Made by a program: the position numbers and the translations under genes
The notes under the pieces: generated by a model
Database searches by the model: none
The model's input: the letters and a program-made list of their open reading frames with translations, nothing else
What the model was told of the DNA's origin: nothing
Part shown: one piece after another, positions 30,459 through 40,870 of the stretch
Layout: each line of letters starts with the position of its first letter
How positions within the stretch are numbered: position 1 is the first letter of the stretch
Assembly: GCF_032362555.1 (NCBI RefSeq)
Contig: NC_083536.1
Span: forward strand, 10,354,001 to 10,418,000
From: Amyelois transitella
Lineage: Eukaryota; Arthropoda; Insecta; Lepidoptera; Pyralidae
Length of the DNA: 64,000 bases
Reading direction: 5' to 3'

Positions 30459-31781
30459 CTACTCTGTCAAGAAAGTAGCAGGAAAAGATCAATAATACAC
30501 AAACTGTTTGTTATTCATCCAAATTTATTTTATCACCTTCAAAATATGCTCCTTTAGAAACGATACACTTACGCCAACGAATAATCCAATCATCAAAACA
30601 TTTTTTAAACGCTGTTTCCGGAATTGAGGTCAGTTCTCGCCGCGAATTCTCTTTTATGTCTTCTACCGATTGAAAACGGGTGCCACGAAGTGGTAATTTG
30701 AGTTTAGGAAAAAGAAAAAAGTCGGCTGGAGCCATATCTGGTGAATATGGTGGTTGCTCGATGGTATTTGTTGAGTGTTTGGTTAAAAATTCGTTCACAA
30801 TGATGGCCTTGTGCGAAGGTGCATTATCATGGTGCAAAATCCAAGAATTTTCTTTCCACAAATCTGGCCTTTTTCGTCGGATTTGCTCTCTTAAACGCCG
30901 CATAACACTCAAATAATATTCCTTATTTACCGTTTGACCTTCCGGCAAGAATTCCGAGTGCACAACACCGCGATAGTCAAAGAAAACAGTCAACATGACT
31001 TTGACTTTTGAACGACTTTGGCGTGGTTTTTTCGGTTTCGGTTCAGTTGGAAGGCGCCACTCCGAAGCTTGTTGACTAGTTTGCATGTCAAACTCGTAAA
31101 CCCACGTCTCGTCACCAGTAACAATGCGTTTCATGAATGTTGGGTCGGAATTGACTCGTTCTAGCATGTCCTCAGCGACTCTCATGCGATTGAGTTTTTG
31201 AAAAAAATTCAGGTCTTTTGGGACTAGCCGAGCGGCAACATGTTTCATACCCAAATTATTAGTTAAAATGGTACGGATCGACTCGTGAGATACAGAAAGT
31301 TCGGTGGCTATCTCTCTCAAAGTTGAATGAGGATTTTCAGTCACTATTTCCTTCACTTTTGCGATGTTAACTTCAGTTGCAGACGTTGATGGCCTACCAG
31401 AGCGAGGCAAATCTTCCATCACATCTCGACCGCTTTTGAACGCTTTGTACCACTCATAAGCACGAGTTTTTGATAAAGTCGATTCACCGTAAGCCTTCTG
31501 TAACATTTTCAGTGACTCCGAACACGATATTCCATTGGCAATGCAAAAAATTTAAGACAAACTCTTTGTTCGATGTTTTTATCCATTATGAAATTAGCAA
31601 TACACACAAGATATGATATAACTAAAAATAGCACTGTATTTAATGTAAACAACAGATGCAACTCAAACTCCGCGCCAAAATGGAAAACAGTTGTGCCAAT
31701 CTAACAACAACAAAAAAAACAAAAATTTGAATTTCGAACCATAAATAAATAATCCATTCCCGATACTTTTCTGACTGAATG
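30459..31781 (-). mobile_element. mariner copy 2, inside foldback arm
   Basis: 1323 bp flanked by TA (30457-30458, 31782-31783), the inverted counterpart of copy 1 with two extra bases. It sits inside the left arm of element T; the right arm shows the uninterrupted site (near 33770-33790), which proves the insertion and its boundaries. Confidence 0.95.
30511..31586 (-). pseudogene. mariner transposase copy 2, frameshifted near N-terminus
   Basis: The start codon is at 31586. Two extra A/T bases in a homopolymer near 31547-31552 (six instead of four) shift the frame after about 12 residues. From the internal Met at 31506 the remaining 331 residues are open and carry the full D,D34D triad (GDETW, HHDNAPSH, APADFF). 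The lost part includes the first residues of the DNA-binding domain, so the product is probably inactive. It has Gly where copy 1 has Val (FEGDKI). Confidence 0.88.
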
Positions 31782-32480
31782 TATATTTTATAGACTATTA
31801 CTCTGAAGTCATATCAGAGAAGTCAGACGCTTTCCATGCGCCAAAACTTTTGTCAGACGCTTTAAAGCTCTATCAAAAAAAAAATTAACTTAATTTATTT
31901 TTAAATGTCTGACTTTTATATATGTTATTCAGATAACTATTACAAAGTTGTATTAAATCAGTCAGACAGTTTGTAATGACCAAACACCCCTTAAACAAAA
32001 GAATTACTCAGCCTCGAGTATGAGCGCGATAGCACAATGCGCATGCGCGTCAGAGTAAAATATCTAATATTTGAAAAGTACTTACTGTTTTCAATTCCAT
32101 ATTTTTGCATTTCTATTCAAATACGATGAAATTTATAATTAAAATAATAATTAATCATTTTTAAAATAATATAATATATTGCATACTAGCTGTTGCCCGC
32201 GACGTCGTCCGCGTAAAGTTCGAGTTGAATCTTAATCATACAGTCTGATACAGACAGACAGACAAAAAATGTAAAAAAAAATTCTCTATTTGTTTCAGTC
32301 AAAATATTAAATGTACAGACAAAATATTTTTACCGTATGATTATATGTAGTATTTTGATTTTCAGTTTTTTTAATAAATACTCAAACAACACAAAAAAAA
32401 ACATTTTTAATAAAAATTAATATATATCTTGTTATGTGCCGTACGTGCCGTTACGTGCCGTGCCGTGTATTCTTGTTATT

Positions 32481-32746
32481 GTGCCGTGTGGTTCCCGGCA
32501 CTATTACAAAAAAGAATAGGACCACTCCATCACTTTCCCATGGATGTCGTAAAAGGCGACTAAGGGATAGGCTTATAAACTTAGGATTCCTCTTTTAGGC
32601 GATGGGCTAGCAACCTGTCACTATTTGAATCTCGGTTCTATCATTAAGCCAAATAGCTGAACGTGGCCATTCAGTCTTTTCAAGACTGTTGGCTCTGTCT
32701 ACCCCGCAAGGGATATAGACGTGACCATATGTATGTATGTATGTAT
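32481..32746 (+). repeat. SINE copy S1
   Basis: A SINE of about 265 bp starting GTGCCGTGTGGTTCCCGGC, passing GGCGACTAAGGGATAGGC and CTGTTGGCTCTGTCTACC, and ending CCATATG(TATG)n. Near-identical copies are at 32850-33045 (minus), 41465-41750 (plus) and 41908-42167 (minus). Such sequences are common in moth genomes as I recall; the family name is not assigned. GTGCCG is repeated several times just upstream (32434-32470). Confidence 0.8.
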
Positions 32747-32756
32747 CTTGTTATTG

Positions 32757-32820
32757 TTGGGACTCGAACTCGGACCGCCAATTTCACAGTCTCACGCGCT
32801 AACCACTGGACCATCGAAGC
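32757..32820 (-). repeat. tRNA-like fragment (tRNA-derived SINE head)
   Basis: On the minus strand, GGTCCAGTGGTTAGC resembles an A box and GGTCCGAGTTCGAGTCC a B box, spaced as in a tRNA. The two ends do not pair as an acceptor stem, so it is not a working tRNA. It lies between two inverted SINE copies. Confidence 0.55.
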
Positions 32821-32849
32821 CGTTGCGGTGGTGTCGAAATTAAAGTAGA

Positions 32850-33045
32850 CTACATACATATGGTCACGTCTATATCCCTTGCGGGGTAGACAGAGCCAAC
32901 AGTCTTGAAAAGACTAAATGGCCACGTTCAGCTATTTGGCTTAATGATAGAATTGAGATTCAAATAGTGATAGGTTGCTCGCCCATCGCCTAAAAAGAAT
33001 CCCAAGTTTGTAAGCCTATCCCTTAGTCGCCTTTCACTTATATTT
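32850..33045 (-). repeat. SINE copy S2, truncated, inverted to S1
   Basis: Matches the 3' two thirds of S1 on the opposite strand, from CTACATACATATGGTCACG to GCCTATCCCTTAGTCGCC. The 5' head is absent. With S1 it forms an inverted pair about 100 bp apart. Confidence 0.8.
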
Positions 33046-33107
33046 ATATGTTATAGGTTTACTATTACTATACTATTTTTTAATTGTTTATGATTTTATT
33101 TTTACGG

Positions 33108-33241
33108 AAAATTCTGCCAGCAACGACAATCTAACTGATGATGAGGACGATGACTTGAGTGGACAGTATAGAGATTTAATAAATGATGAAAATTCAAATG
33201 ATTATTTTGATGATGAAGATGATAAAGAGACAATAAAATAA
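33108..33241 (+). CDS. Short acidic ORF end in foldback element T
   Basis: Too short for a normal gene call. From about 33108 to the TAA at 33239-33241 the frame gives an Asp/Glu-rich peptide (LTDDEDDDLSGQYRDLIND, then DYFDDEDDKETIK). The reading is unbroken and ends just before the right arm. It could be the last exon of the element's former gene or captured sequence. No similarity recognised. Confidence 0.3.
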
Positions 33242-33970
33242 TTATTCAATTGATTAATCATAATTAATTATTTTTTTATTGAAATTATTATAATAGATAT
33301 ATTTTTTTAAATAAAATAAAAATCATTCTTTTTGAAAGGCTATTGCTACAAAAAAATTCATTTTCCCCTATTTATATGCAATATATTATATTATTTTAAA
33401 AATGATTAATTATTATTTTAATTATAAATTTCATCTTATTTGAATAGATATGCAAAAATATGAAATTGAAAACAGTAAGTACTTTTCAAATATTAGATAT
33501 TTTACTCTGACGCGCATGCGCATTGTGCTATCGCGCTCATACTCGAGGCCGAGTAATTCTTGTGTTTAAGGGGTGTTTGGTCATTACAAACTGTCTGACT
33601 GATTTAATACAACTTTGTAATAGTTATCTGAATAACATATATAAAAGTCAGACATTTAAAAATAAATTAAGTTAATTTTTTTTTTTATAGAGCTTTAAAG
33701 CGTCTGACAAAAGTTCTGGCGCATGGAAAGCGTCTGACTTCTCTGATATGACTTCAGAGTAATAGTCTATAAAATATATATAAAAATCAGTCATAAAAAT
33801 TTAAGTTAAGTAACTGTGATTTTTAGTTACCTTTCTCGCCTGGTACCTGCGCAGGTGTCACCGGGCAAGTCTCACAAACATGCAGGTATTAAAAGTACAT
33901 GAAAGACTACTGAGAATCGAAAGATCCATTCTTTAGAAAATAAGTTGTGTCTTACGGCTCTGGGATCTTG

Positions 33971-34586
33971 CTCTACAATGGGTGTGCATATAGCGCAATA
34001 GTACCGACATCTACAAGGTGATTATTGAGTTACTCTCAGAGCCATCTAGCGTGAACTCCACACATAAAGTAAAAGAGAAGCGCAAGATCCATCAACCGCA
34101 CATTAGTAAGACAAAAGCACAGGATCAAGCAGTATCTGAATGCTGTTCAAGCAATGCACAGTAATGACATCTAGTTCAGACACTCAAAAATACGAACTTC
34201 GCTCAATATGACTTGCAGAAAATAATATAGTTTTATATTGAGTAATTAGGTTATAAAGTCAGCACTTTGTAGCAAGCATAATAGGTCTACCTAGTGATAC
34301 ATCACAGTCAATGTTCACGTTCAGACAGAAATATGTTTTTATTTTATCCCCACACGTAGGCAAATCACACACAAACTGGCACTTTGTCAATCAGTCACAA
34401 AAATACCCTTGATAGTCACTTTTATATACTGTTTACTTCGGTTACAGTCCAAACTTGAGTTAACAGTTAAAAATTTCACTAATACGGAACTATGAATTTT
34501 TATAATTAATTTAATTACGGAGGCGATATGAAGGATGATGTATTACGAACAGCGCCCTCTAGCGAACTTGATGTTCGCTAGAGGGG
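33971..34586 (-). other. LINE E 5' UTR with terminal hairpin
   Basis: No ORF. It joins functionally to 30264-30142 on the other side of element T. The first bases of the element (34586 downward) form a perfect inverted repeat: CCCTCTAGCGAAC at 34555-34567 and its complement at 34573-34585 with a 5-base loop. Confidence 0.6.
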
Positions 34587-34590
34587 TTAT

Positions 34591-37500
34591 GTCAAAAAGT
34601 GTTTATGATTCACTTAATACTAAAAACTTATTGTCTAAAACAGATGTAAAAATTAAGTCATACACTGGTAATAATAGTCTAGAGGTATTAGGTCAACAAA
34701 ACTTAGAGTGTAAATTCCAATTAAATGACCTCCATATGACAAAACAAATTAATTTTATAATTGCAAATGTGAATTCACCAACTGTATTAGGTAAACTTAC
34801 CTGCTCAGAAATTGGACTAATTAAAAGAGTTTTTTGTGTAGACAGTACATGCAGGCAAAAGTCAGAAAGTGATATTAGTCAATTGTCTTCTGAAATTAGT
34901 CAAAAGGAGTCAAATTCAAGTCAAGTAATAGATCCTAAAATCACAAACAGTCAGTCACAGTCATTTCTACTAAAGTCAAGTCAGTTAGAAAATATAAATT
35001 TGAATCAACTTGTTGAATTTAATAATTCTGTTTTTACCGATATTGGTTGCGTTCCTGGTGAATGTCACATAAGAACAAATCCTGAGGTCCAACCAAAAGT
35101 CGATGCTCCCAGGAAGGTACCATTCTCATTACACCATAGACTTCAACAAGAACTTGAGAAAATGGAAAAATTAGATGTCATCACCAAGGTTACCGAGCCA
35201 ACTGAATGGGTAAGTTCTTTAATTTTAATAGAAAAGAAAAATGGTCAATTAAGGGTATGTCTAGACCCCCGTAATTTGAATCAGGCGATTAAGAGGACTC
35301 ATTATCCTATTCTATCAGTAGACATGGTTCGCGCCAAGGTAGCGGGTTCACGATTTTACTCAACTTTGGATGCAAGTAGTGGATTTTGGATGTGTAAATT
35401 AAGCGAGAAGAGTTCTTACCTCACAACTTTTAATACGCCTTTTGGCCGATACCGCTTTAAACGTCTTCCATACGGAGTCAACTGTGCACCTGAATATTTT
35501 CACAGAATTATGACCGAAATGTTTGGTGATATACCAGGGGTGGCAGTTTACAGCGAAGATATTTTAGTAAGTGGTCGCACACTACAAGAGCATAACGAGC
35601 GTCTTAATATAGTATTTAAAAGAGCAAAAGACAACAATGTCAAATTTAATAAAGAAAAATGTACATTTGCCATGGAGAGTATTAAATATCTAGGTCATAT
35701 TTTCTCAGCAAGCGGAATCACAGTTGATTCCGACAAAGTCAGAGCAATTAAAGAGGTGCCCTCTCCTACATGACTGAAGGATTTGCAAAGATTTCTAGGT
35801 ATGCTCAATTATTTAAGTCCTTTCATCAAAAATATGGCAGGCGAGACAGAAATTTTACGCCAACTATTAAACTTGACTTTCTGATTGGCAGTGGACTACC
35901 AATCATGAAACAAAATTTTGTCGTCTGAAGCAAATAATATGTCAAGTTTCAGTGTTGTCACATTTTAATATTCATGATCCGATTGTCCTGCAGAGTGATG
36001 CTAGTCAGAGTGCTGTTGGAGCAGTATTGTTACAAAATCAACATCCAGTTTATTATGCGTCAAAAACTTTAACAGATACACAACAAAAAATGGCTCAGAT
36101 AGAGAAAGAACTCTATTCAATAGTCTTTGCCTGCATCAAATTTCATCAATTTATATATGGACAAACTGTAACTGTCGAGACAGATCATGCTCCTTTAATA
36201 ACATTATTTAAAAAGTCTCTAGTCGAAGTTCCAACACGTCTCCAAAGAATGATGTTGAAAATACAGCCCTATAGTTTAAATGTAGTTTACAAGAAAGGTA
36301 GTGATATGTACATTGCTGATACCTTGTCAAGAGCAGCACTCTCTGAAACAAGTTCAGATGAATTAGATAATGATGTCATTGTTCATGTAAATTTACTGAT
36401 TAAGTCGTTACCAATCTCATCAGAACGTCTACAGTGGTTAATCAGAGGCACTAATAAAGATGAAAGTCTGCAAGTTTTGAAAAAATATTGCAAAGAAGGA
36501 TGGCCGGCAAATAAAACTCAAATTCACAAAGATCTACATTAGTATTGGCAGTATAGATTTGATTTACACACAGAAAAGGATTTAATATTTAGAAGCAACA
36601 GTATAGTCATACCTAAAAAATTAAGGCCAGAAATTTTGAAAATAATACACAGTGGGCACTTGGAAATTGAAAGGTCAAAAGCGTTTGCTAGAGGACATGT
36701 ATTTTGGCCATTTATGTCAACTGATATAAAAAATATTGTTCGGTCGTGTCATATTTGCCTGTCACATAGAAGTTCAAATGCTCCAGAACCACTTCTTCCA
36801 CATGAGGTTCCATTACTTCCGTGGGAAAAAGTTGGTGTTGATTTTATGGATTATAAATCTAAAAAATATATAGTAGTACAAGATTATTACTCAAATTATA
36901 TTGAATTAATGTCAATGGCGAGTACTAACGCTAAGACAGCAATTGTTTGTCTAAAAAGTATTTTCAGTAGACATGGAATCCCAGTTGAGTTATTCTCGGA
37001 CAACGGGCCACCATTCAATTCGGCAGAGTTAAAGAATTTTACTGTTGAATGGGGAATACATCACAACACGTCAAGTCCCTACATGCCAAGGTCAAATGGA
37101 TTGGTAGAGTCGGCAGTAAAGATATGTAAACGTTTTCTTACAAAGTCAGAGGAGTCAGGAACAGACCCATATCTTGCTTTGCTTCAATTCAGAAATACAC
37201 CAAGAGGAAATTTACCATCTCCAGCACAATTGCTAATGTCACGGTCACTTAGAACACAATTACCAACAGTCACAAAAAATTTAACACCAAAAATAGTAAA
37301 ATTTCAAAAATATGAAAAAATTAAGGAAGAAAATAAAAATAAAATGAAGGATTACTATGACAGAAAGACTCAATCATTAACAGAACTACAAGAAGGAGAT
37401 AAAGTCTATTTTAAGAAAATGCCAGATACTCCATGGATTAAAGGCACAGTAAAGTCTAAATGTGATCAGCCTAGGTCTTATAATATTGAAGGGTCAGATG

Positions 37501-37712
37501 GATTTATGGGAAGGAGAAACAGACAGCATATTTTGAAGCTTCCGCAGTCACCTCAAACGGAATCTCAAGATATAGTACAAGAGAGGCAAAATATTGAGAC
37601 ATCTCCTAATTCTCATACAGTATCACCATCTATTGAAGAGCATACAACTCCAGGTGGAATGCGCACTAGGTGTGGAAGAGTCATAAGACCACCAAGACGA
37701 TTGGACTTATAA
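34591..37712 (+). pseudogene. Element A pol: protease end, RT, RNase H, integrase, broken
   Basis: The protease resumes with SKSVYDSLNTKNLLSKTDV and ends near GKLTCSEIGLIKRVF. The RT follows (KVPFSLHHRLQQELEKM, WVSSLILIEKKNGQLRVCLD, FYSTLDASSGFW). Its catalytic box reads YSED (35549-35560) where YxDD is expected. A TGA at 35771 and a frameshift near 35885 break the frame. RNase H (PIVLQSDASQSAVGAVLLQ, VETDHAPL) is open to a TAG at 36540. Integrase follows to 37712: HHCC region HSGHLEIERSKAF...CHICLSH, core VGVDFMDY, FSDNGPPFNS, NGLVESAVKICKRFL. Its relatives are mag/K02A2.6-type elements. Confidence 0.87.
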
Positions 37713-37933
37713 GAGTTAGTATGTCATTAAATAAAATTTTAGCAATGATTGTGAAAGACTGACTAATTTAGTTAAGACTAGAATATAGAGCTTTAGACTT
37801 AGTTTAACAAAATGTCTTATTCTTGGTTACTTCAACAGTCTTTGTTGTCAATGTTATAGTTAAGAGTTCAGTAAATTTTATAAACAGATAAGCTGTAAAA
37901 TTATAATAGTTTAACTTTTAATGATAAGAGGGA
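37713..37933 (+). other. Element A 3' untranslated region and polypurine tract
   Basis: AT-rich, non-coding. The purine run AAGAGGGA lies at 37926-37933, directly before the 3' LTR, and is the probable polypurine tract. Confidence 0.65.
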
Positions 37934-38118
37934 TGTTATGATTATGTTTATGTCACGTCACTATTATTGTGTAACATCACTAGGAGAAAGAAGATGGCGT
38001 CCCAACCGGGTTGGGGGCTAGCCATTACTCACGGCACTTGTATTTTCTTATGTTCATTTAATAAACTCAAGTTACCTAATTCAAGTCTAATCATTTATAT
38101 GAATCCAAGACCAACACA
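37934..38118 (+). repeat. Element A 3' LTR
   Basis: 185 bp from TGTTATGATT to CCAACACA, matching 8188-8367 with a few differences (GGGGGCTAGCC for GAGTGCTAGCC; GGCACTT for GGCGCTT; an extra TTTTCT-type insertion). Confidence 0.87.
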
Positions 38119-38640
38119 GATGTCAGGAGACGTATTGAGTCGCAATAGGACATAAGGAAGGCTGTCGCCGATAAACAACGGAGGCAGGTTGCTCCGTTTA
38201 ATGAGGGAGACATGGTCCTGGTGGAGGTCCATATGCCGAGTAATGCACAGCGTGGCATGTGCACGAGCAAATTTGCTCCTAAGCGAGAGGGACCTTATCG
38301 CATATCAAAAGTTTGTAGTCCTACTTCTAATCTCGTCGTTGATTGTAACAACATTGTAAAGGGCAAATACCATGCCAGCGCCTTAACGCGTTACGTGGGT
38401 AAATCTCCTGTTATTGCGCATCAGCGCCATCGCGGCAGACCAGCCAAGTCACAGTCGGGTCGACCATGTAACTTGGAGGGGGAGGATATAGCGGGCAACA
38501 TTGTAGGCCCTTCCGGGGAGACATCGCGTCACTCTCCGCCCCCCTCGTCCATACCACGCCGTTCCCAGCGCCCGCGTCGAGGACCGCCCGTGCGGTATGC
38601 ACCTCTTATTAGCGAGCGAGTTTTGTATTTCTTTTTATAA
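38119..38640 (+). pseudogene. Ty3/gypsy integrase C-terminal fragment
   Basis: Open from inside to the TAA at 38638-38640, with one in-frame stop near 38148. Residues NEGDMVLVEVHMPSNAQRG, then KFAPKREGPYRISKV and KYHASALTRYVGK are the SH3-like end of a gypsy-type integrase, followed by a Ser/Pro/Arg-rich tail. The element differs from A and is cut at 38119 by A's 3' LTR. Its sequence is more GC-rich than A. Confidence 0.7.
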
Positions 38641-39350
38641 GTTACCAAAGTAAAGTTGTTATCCCGTAGTTGGCTTTTACTTCTCAATCTCGCCCCGCTA
38701 TAAAATACTATTTGCTGGCAATAGAAAAGAATAATGGCAGACGCCCATACATAAAAATAGTTGAATCTAACCGGCAGCGTCTTAGCATCAAAAATACCTT
38801 AAAATATTGTCCGTCACTTATTATTCGTCTTAAGAAAGCCGGAAAAAAAAAGATTTTTCGATTTGAACTTTTAGATTTTTTGAGGTTATCTGTCATTGTC
38901 AACTGTCAATAACAAAAACTGGAGGATACTTGTCTTCTATCAGTACCTACGAATCTAGTTTTTGTAATGAAAATATCTTTGACTATAGATTATAAGAATG
39001 TTTTAGTTAGTACTTAATCAATAATTCTATTTAGACGAATCTGGCAAATTGTTCCATACAGCGTGTACTAATACATGTGCGTAAAATGCCGAGGAACGAC
39101 TACGCTCTGCGTCCCCTTTACGCAACATTACTTCTTACTATAACCAGTCCTACTTGAGCCGTCATCAATCCTTCTTATTTGTAATTCAAGTGACTCAAAC
39201 CAACAATTATCTTAACGGAAGTCGAACCCACGGCAATCACAAAACAAAAGACTGCTAGAAACTGAGGGAGTCAAATAAGAACTGAGATTCTTATCTCAGT
39301 TCTTACTTGGGGTATTTTTAAATAAGACATTTCCATATTTTTATCTTTTT
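38641..39350. other. Non-coding stretch with possible LTR remnant, B-box-like site and hairpin
   Basis: No supported gene. 38641-38720 may be the 3' end of the gypsy fragment. 39205-39240 on the minus strand reads GTGGGTTCGACTTCC, like a tRNA B box, so a degraded SINE is possible. 39276-39305 is a perfect 13-bp hairpin stem (TAAGAACTGAGAT) with a 4-base loop, just downstream of the minus-strand transposase relic. Confidence 0.4.
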
Positions 39351-40870
39351 TTATTCTTCATCATCATCTTCTCTTATAATTATACTATCTAAGAATTCAG
39401 CTGGTGCAGTTATATTGTTTACATGTCTGGCCCATCCTAAATACCATACCACAGTCATAACATGGGCACAACATCCCAAAGTGCGTCTACCAACCAAGCA
39501 GCTACAGCAATATTCTACTACAGCTGCTCGGCCAGGAACATTATTTTCAATTAAAATATATACATAATATTGTTTCCTTGATATGTGGCGAGACTTTATT
39601 CTACCTCGTATTAATGTGGTCTCGCCATTTCCTCTAAGATCATATTCTTCAGAGACATGTTCACCACTACTGACCTCAATTCTGTATCCACCATGGAAAC
39701 GTATATGTTCTCCATAATAGGAGCGCGCCTGTCGAATCTGATACGTTCCCAAGGCGAATAAAATAAGGTCTGAACAAGCAAGGGTGGGAAAGTACAAAAC
39801 ATTATTACGATCTGCGGTAATGCTTTGGAGTTAAGATGTTCTTCTGTTCATATTTGTATCTTCAACCATATTAGCCAGATTATTTGGAAGATTTATTCTT
39901 TCTCTAATGATTTCTAATATTTCACTAGCATATACATTGTCATGAAAGCGAACACCAAATATATTTAATAAAGCTGCTGCTATTTGGAAATTCTGCATCA
40001 TGGGTGGAGTGCTCGATGAAAATATTCCTGCCTTAATAATTTAAAATCTCTCTTAAAGTGACCATTAACAGCCTCTACCACCCATCTGCACAATGTAATA
40101 CAACGACTATGGTTGGCTTGTTCTGTAGTTAATTGGTGCTCGCCTTCTAGTAGTGAATCTGGCATATACGAGTATGGTCTATAACCGCAATCTTCTAAAA
40201 AACTAATACTGTCCCTGAAACCCCGGTCTAGTATGAACACATCGCCTTCAGTAAAATATGATCTTACAGAAGATCCATCCTGAAATAAACTTTTCATTAT
40301 GTCAGCGTCTGATGTGGTTGCTTTATATGGGCCAAAACAATCTACAATATAGCCATCACTAGCGACAATCATAAATGGTTTTAATAGATTTCGGTACTTA
40401 TGTAGGGAGTAACTCTGTTTTTGAAACATGTAGTTGGCGCTTTTGTGAATATATATATAAGTACCATCACATATAACAATAGTGTTGTTTCCATTGTTTC
40501 CATATAACGCATTTGGGATTGCTAAATTGCGACTTAATAGTTCCTCCCTACGTACTTGCTGAATGCGAAGATTATTTGGCACAAAGTCTTGAACAAGTAC
40601 CTCTCTTACTTTATCCATTAAGGTCTCCAGAGTGTCTCTCATCAGAGTCACCAGTCCTTAATTTTAAAAGTAACATGGCTAACCCTAGAGTTCCATTACG
40701 TATATTCTGTATTCGAGGCACTTCTTCAACTAATGTGTTGAATTTCTCTTTTGTATAACCTATCCAATACATAAACAATCGCTCATCCATTTCTGCTATG
40801 TTTTCAAAATCTCATGTAGGATTAAAAGCATTTACAAATGAGAATATGTGTTGTATTTGATTAACCGACA
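39351..40870 (-). pseudogene. DDE transposase relic (DDE_Tnp_4-like) with SWIM-type zinc finger
   Basis: Minus strand. The N-terminal part is readable upstream of 40651 (NIAEMDERLFMYWIGYTKEK). The catalytic region has VICDGTYIYIHKSANYMFQK, SLHKYRNLLKPFMIVASDGY and KATTSDADIMKSLF, then ILDRGFRDSISFLEDCGYRP, and CRWVVEAVNGHFKRDFKLL as the probable Glu motif. A one-base frameshift near 40000 and a TAA near 39835 break it. The C-terminus has a SWIM-like finger, CCSCLVGRRTLGCCAH, then an acidic end. The fold resembles Harbinger/IS5-type DDE enzymes; the family is not certain. Terminal repeats were not found. Confidence 0.65.

Larger units (their letters stand above)
30265..33970. mobile_element. 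Foldback element T: 596-bp inverted arms around a 1.2-kb centre
   Basis: 30265-32185 (with mariner copy 2 removed) and 33375-33970 are inverted copies of about 596 bp each, beginning CAAGATCCCAGAGCC at both ends, with only scattered mismatches. The arms contain several AGTCAGAC-type words and GCGCATGCGC. The centre (32186-33374) holds SINE copies, a tRNA-like stretch and a short acidic ORF. No clear target duplication was found beside the ends. Without mariner it is about 2.4 kb. It interrupts the 5' UTR of LINE E. Confidence 0.8.
25332..34586 (-). mobile_element. LINE E: CR1-like element, containing foldback element T
   Basis: Minus-strand LINE with a (TTTA)n-type tail at 25332-25352, ORF2 at 29121-25641, ORF1 at 30141-29033, and a 5' UTR split by element T (30265-33970) so that it resumes at 33971-34586. 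TTAT flanks both ends (25328-25331 and 34587-34590); the simple tail makes the exact duplication uncertain. Insertion is in element A's protease. ORF1 with a PHD finger and GDYNLPEIQW in the endonuclease point to a CR1/L2-like group. Confidence 0.85.
8188..38118 (+). mobile_element. Element A: mag-like Ty3/gypsy retrotransposon opened by three insertions
   Basis: Matching LTRs begin TGTTATGATT at 8188 and 37934. Between them lie pieces of one gag-pol in order: gag 8439-8652, gag 20430-20628, gag end and protease start 24775-25331, protease end to integrase 34591-37712. The gaps are filled by element B (8653-20425), LINE X (20636-24752) and LINE E (25332-34586), each bounded by a target duplication. 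Without them A is roughly 4.8 kb. No target duplication is seen outside A's own LTRs: the 5 bp before the 5' LTR and after the 3' LTR differ. Confidence 0.85.

Noticed and set aside
32757-32820. A working tRNA gene
   Set aside because: A- and B-box-like words are present but the ends do not pair as an acceptor stem; it fits a tRNA-derived SINE piece.
38670-38912. 80-codon plus-strand ORF
   Set aside because: Overlaps an equally long antisense frame, has no recognisable motif, and lies in AT-rich spacer.
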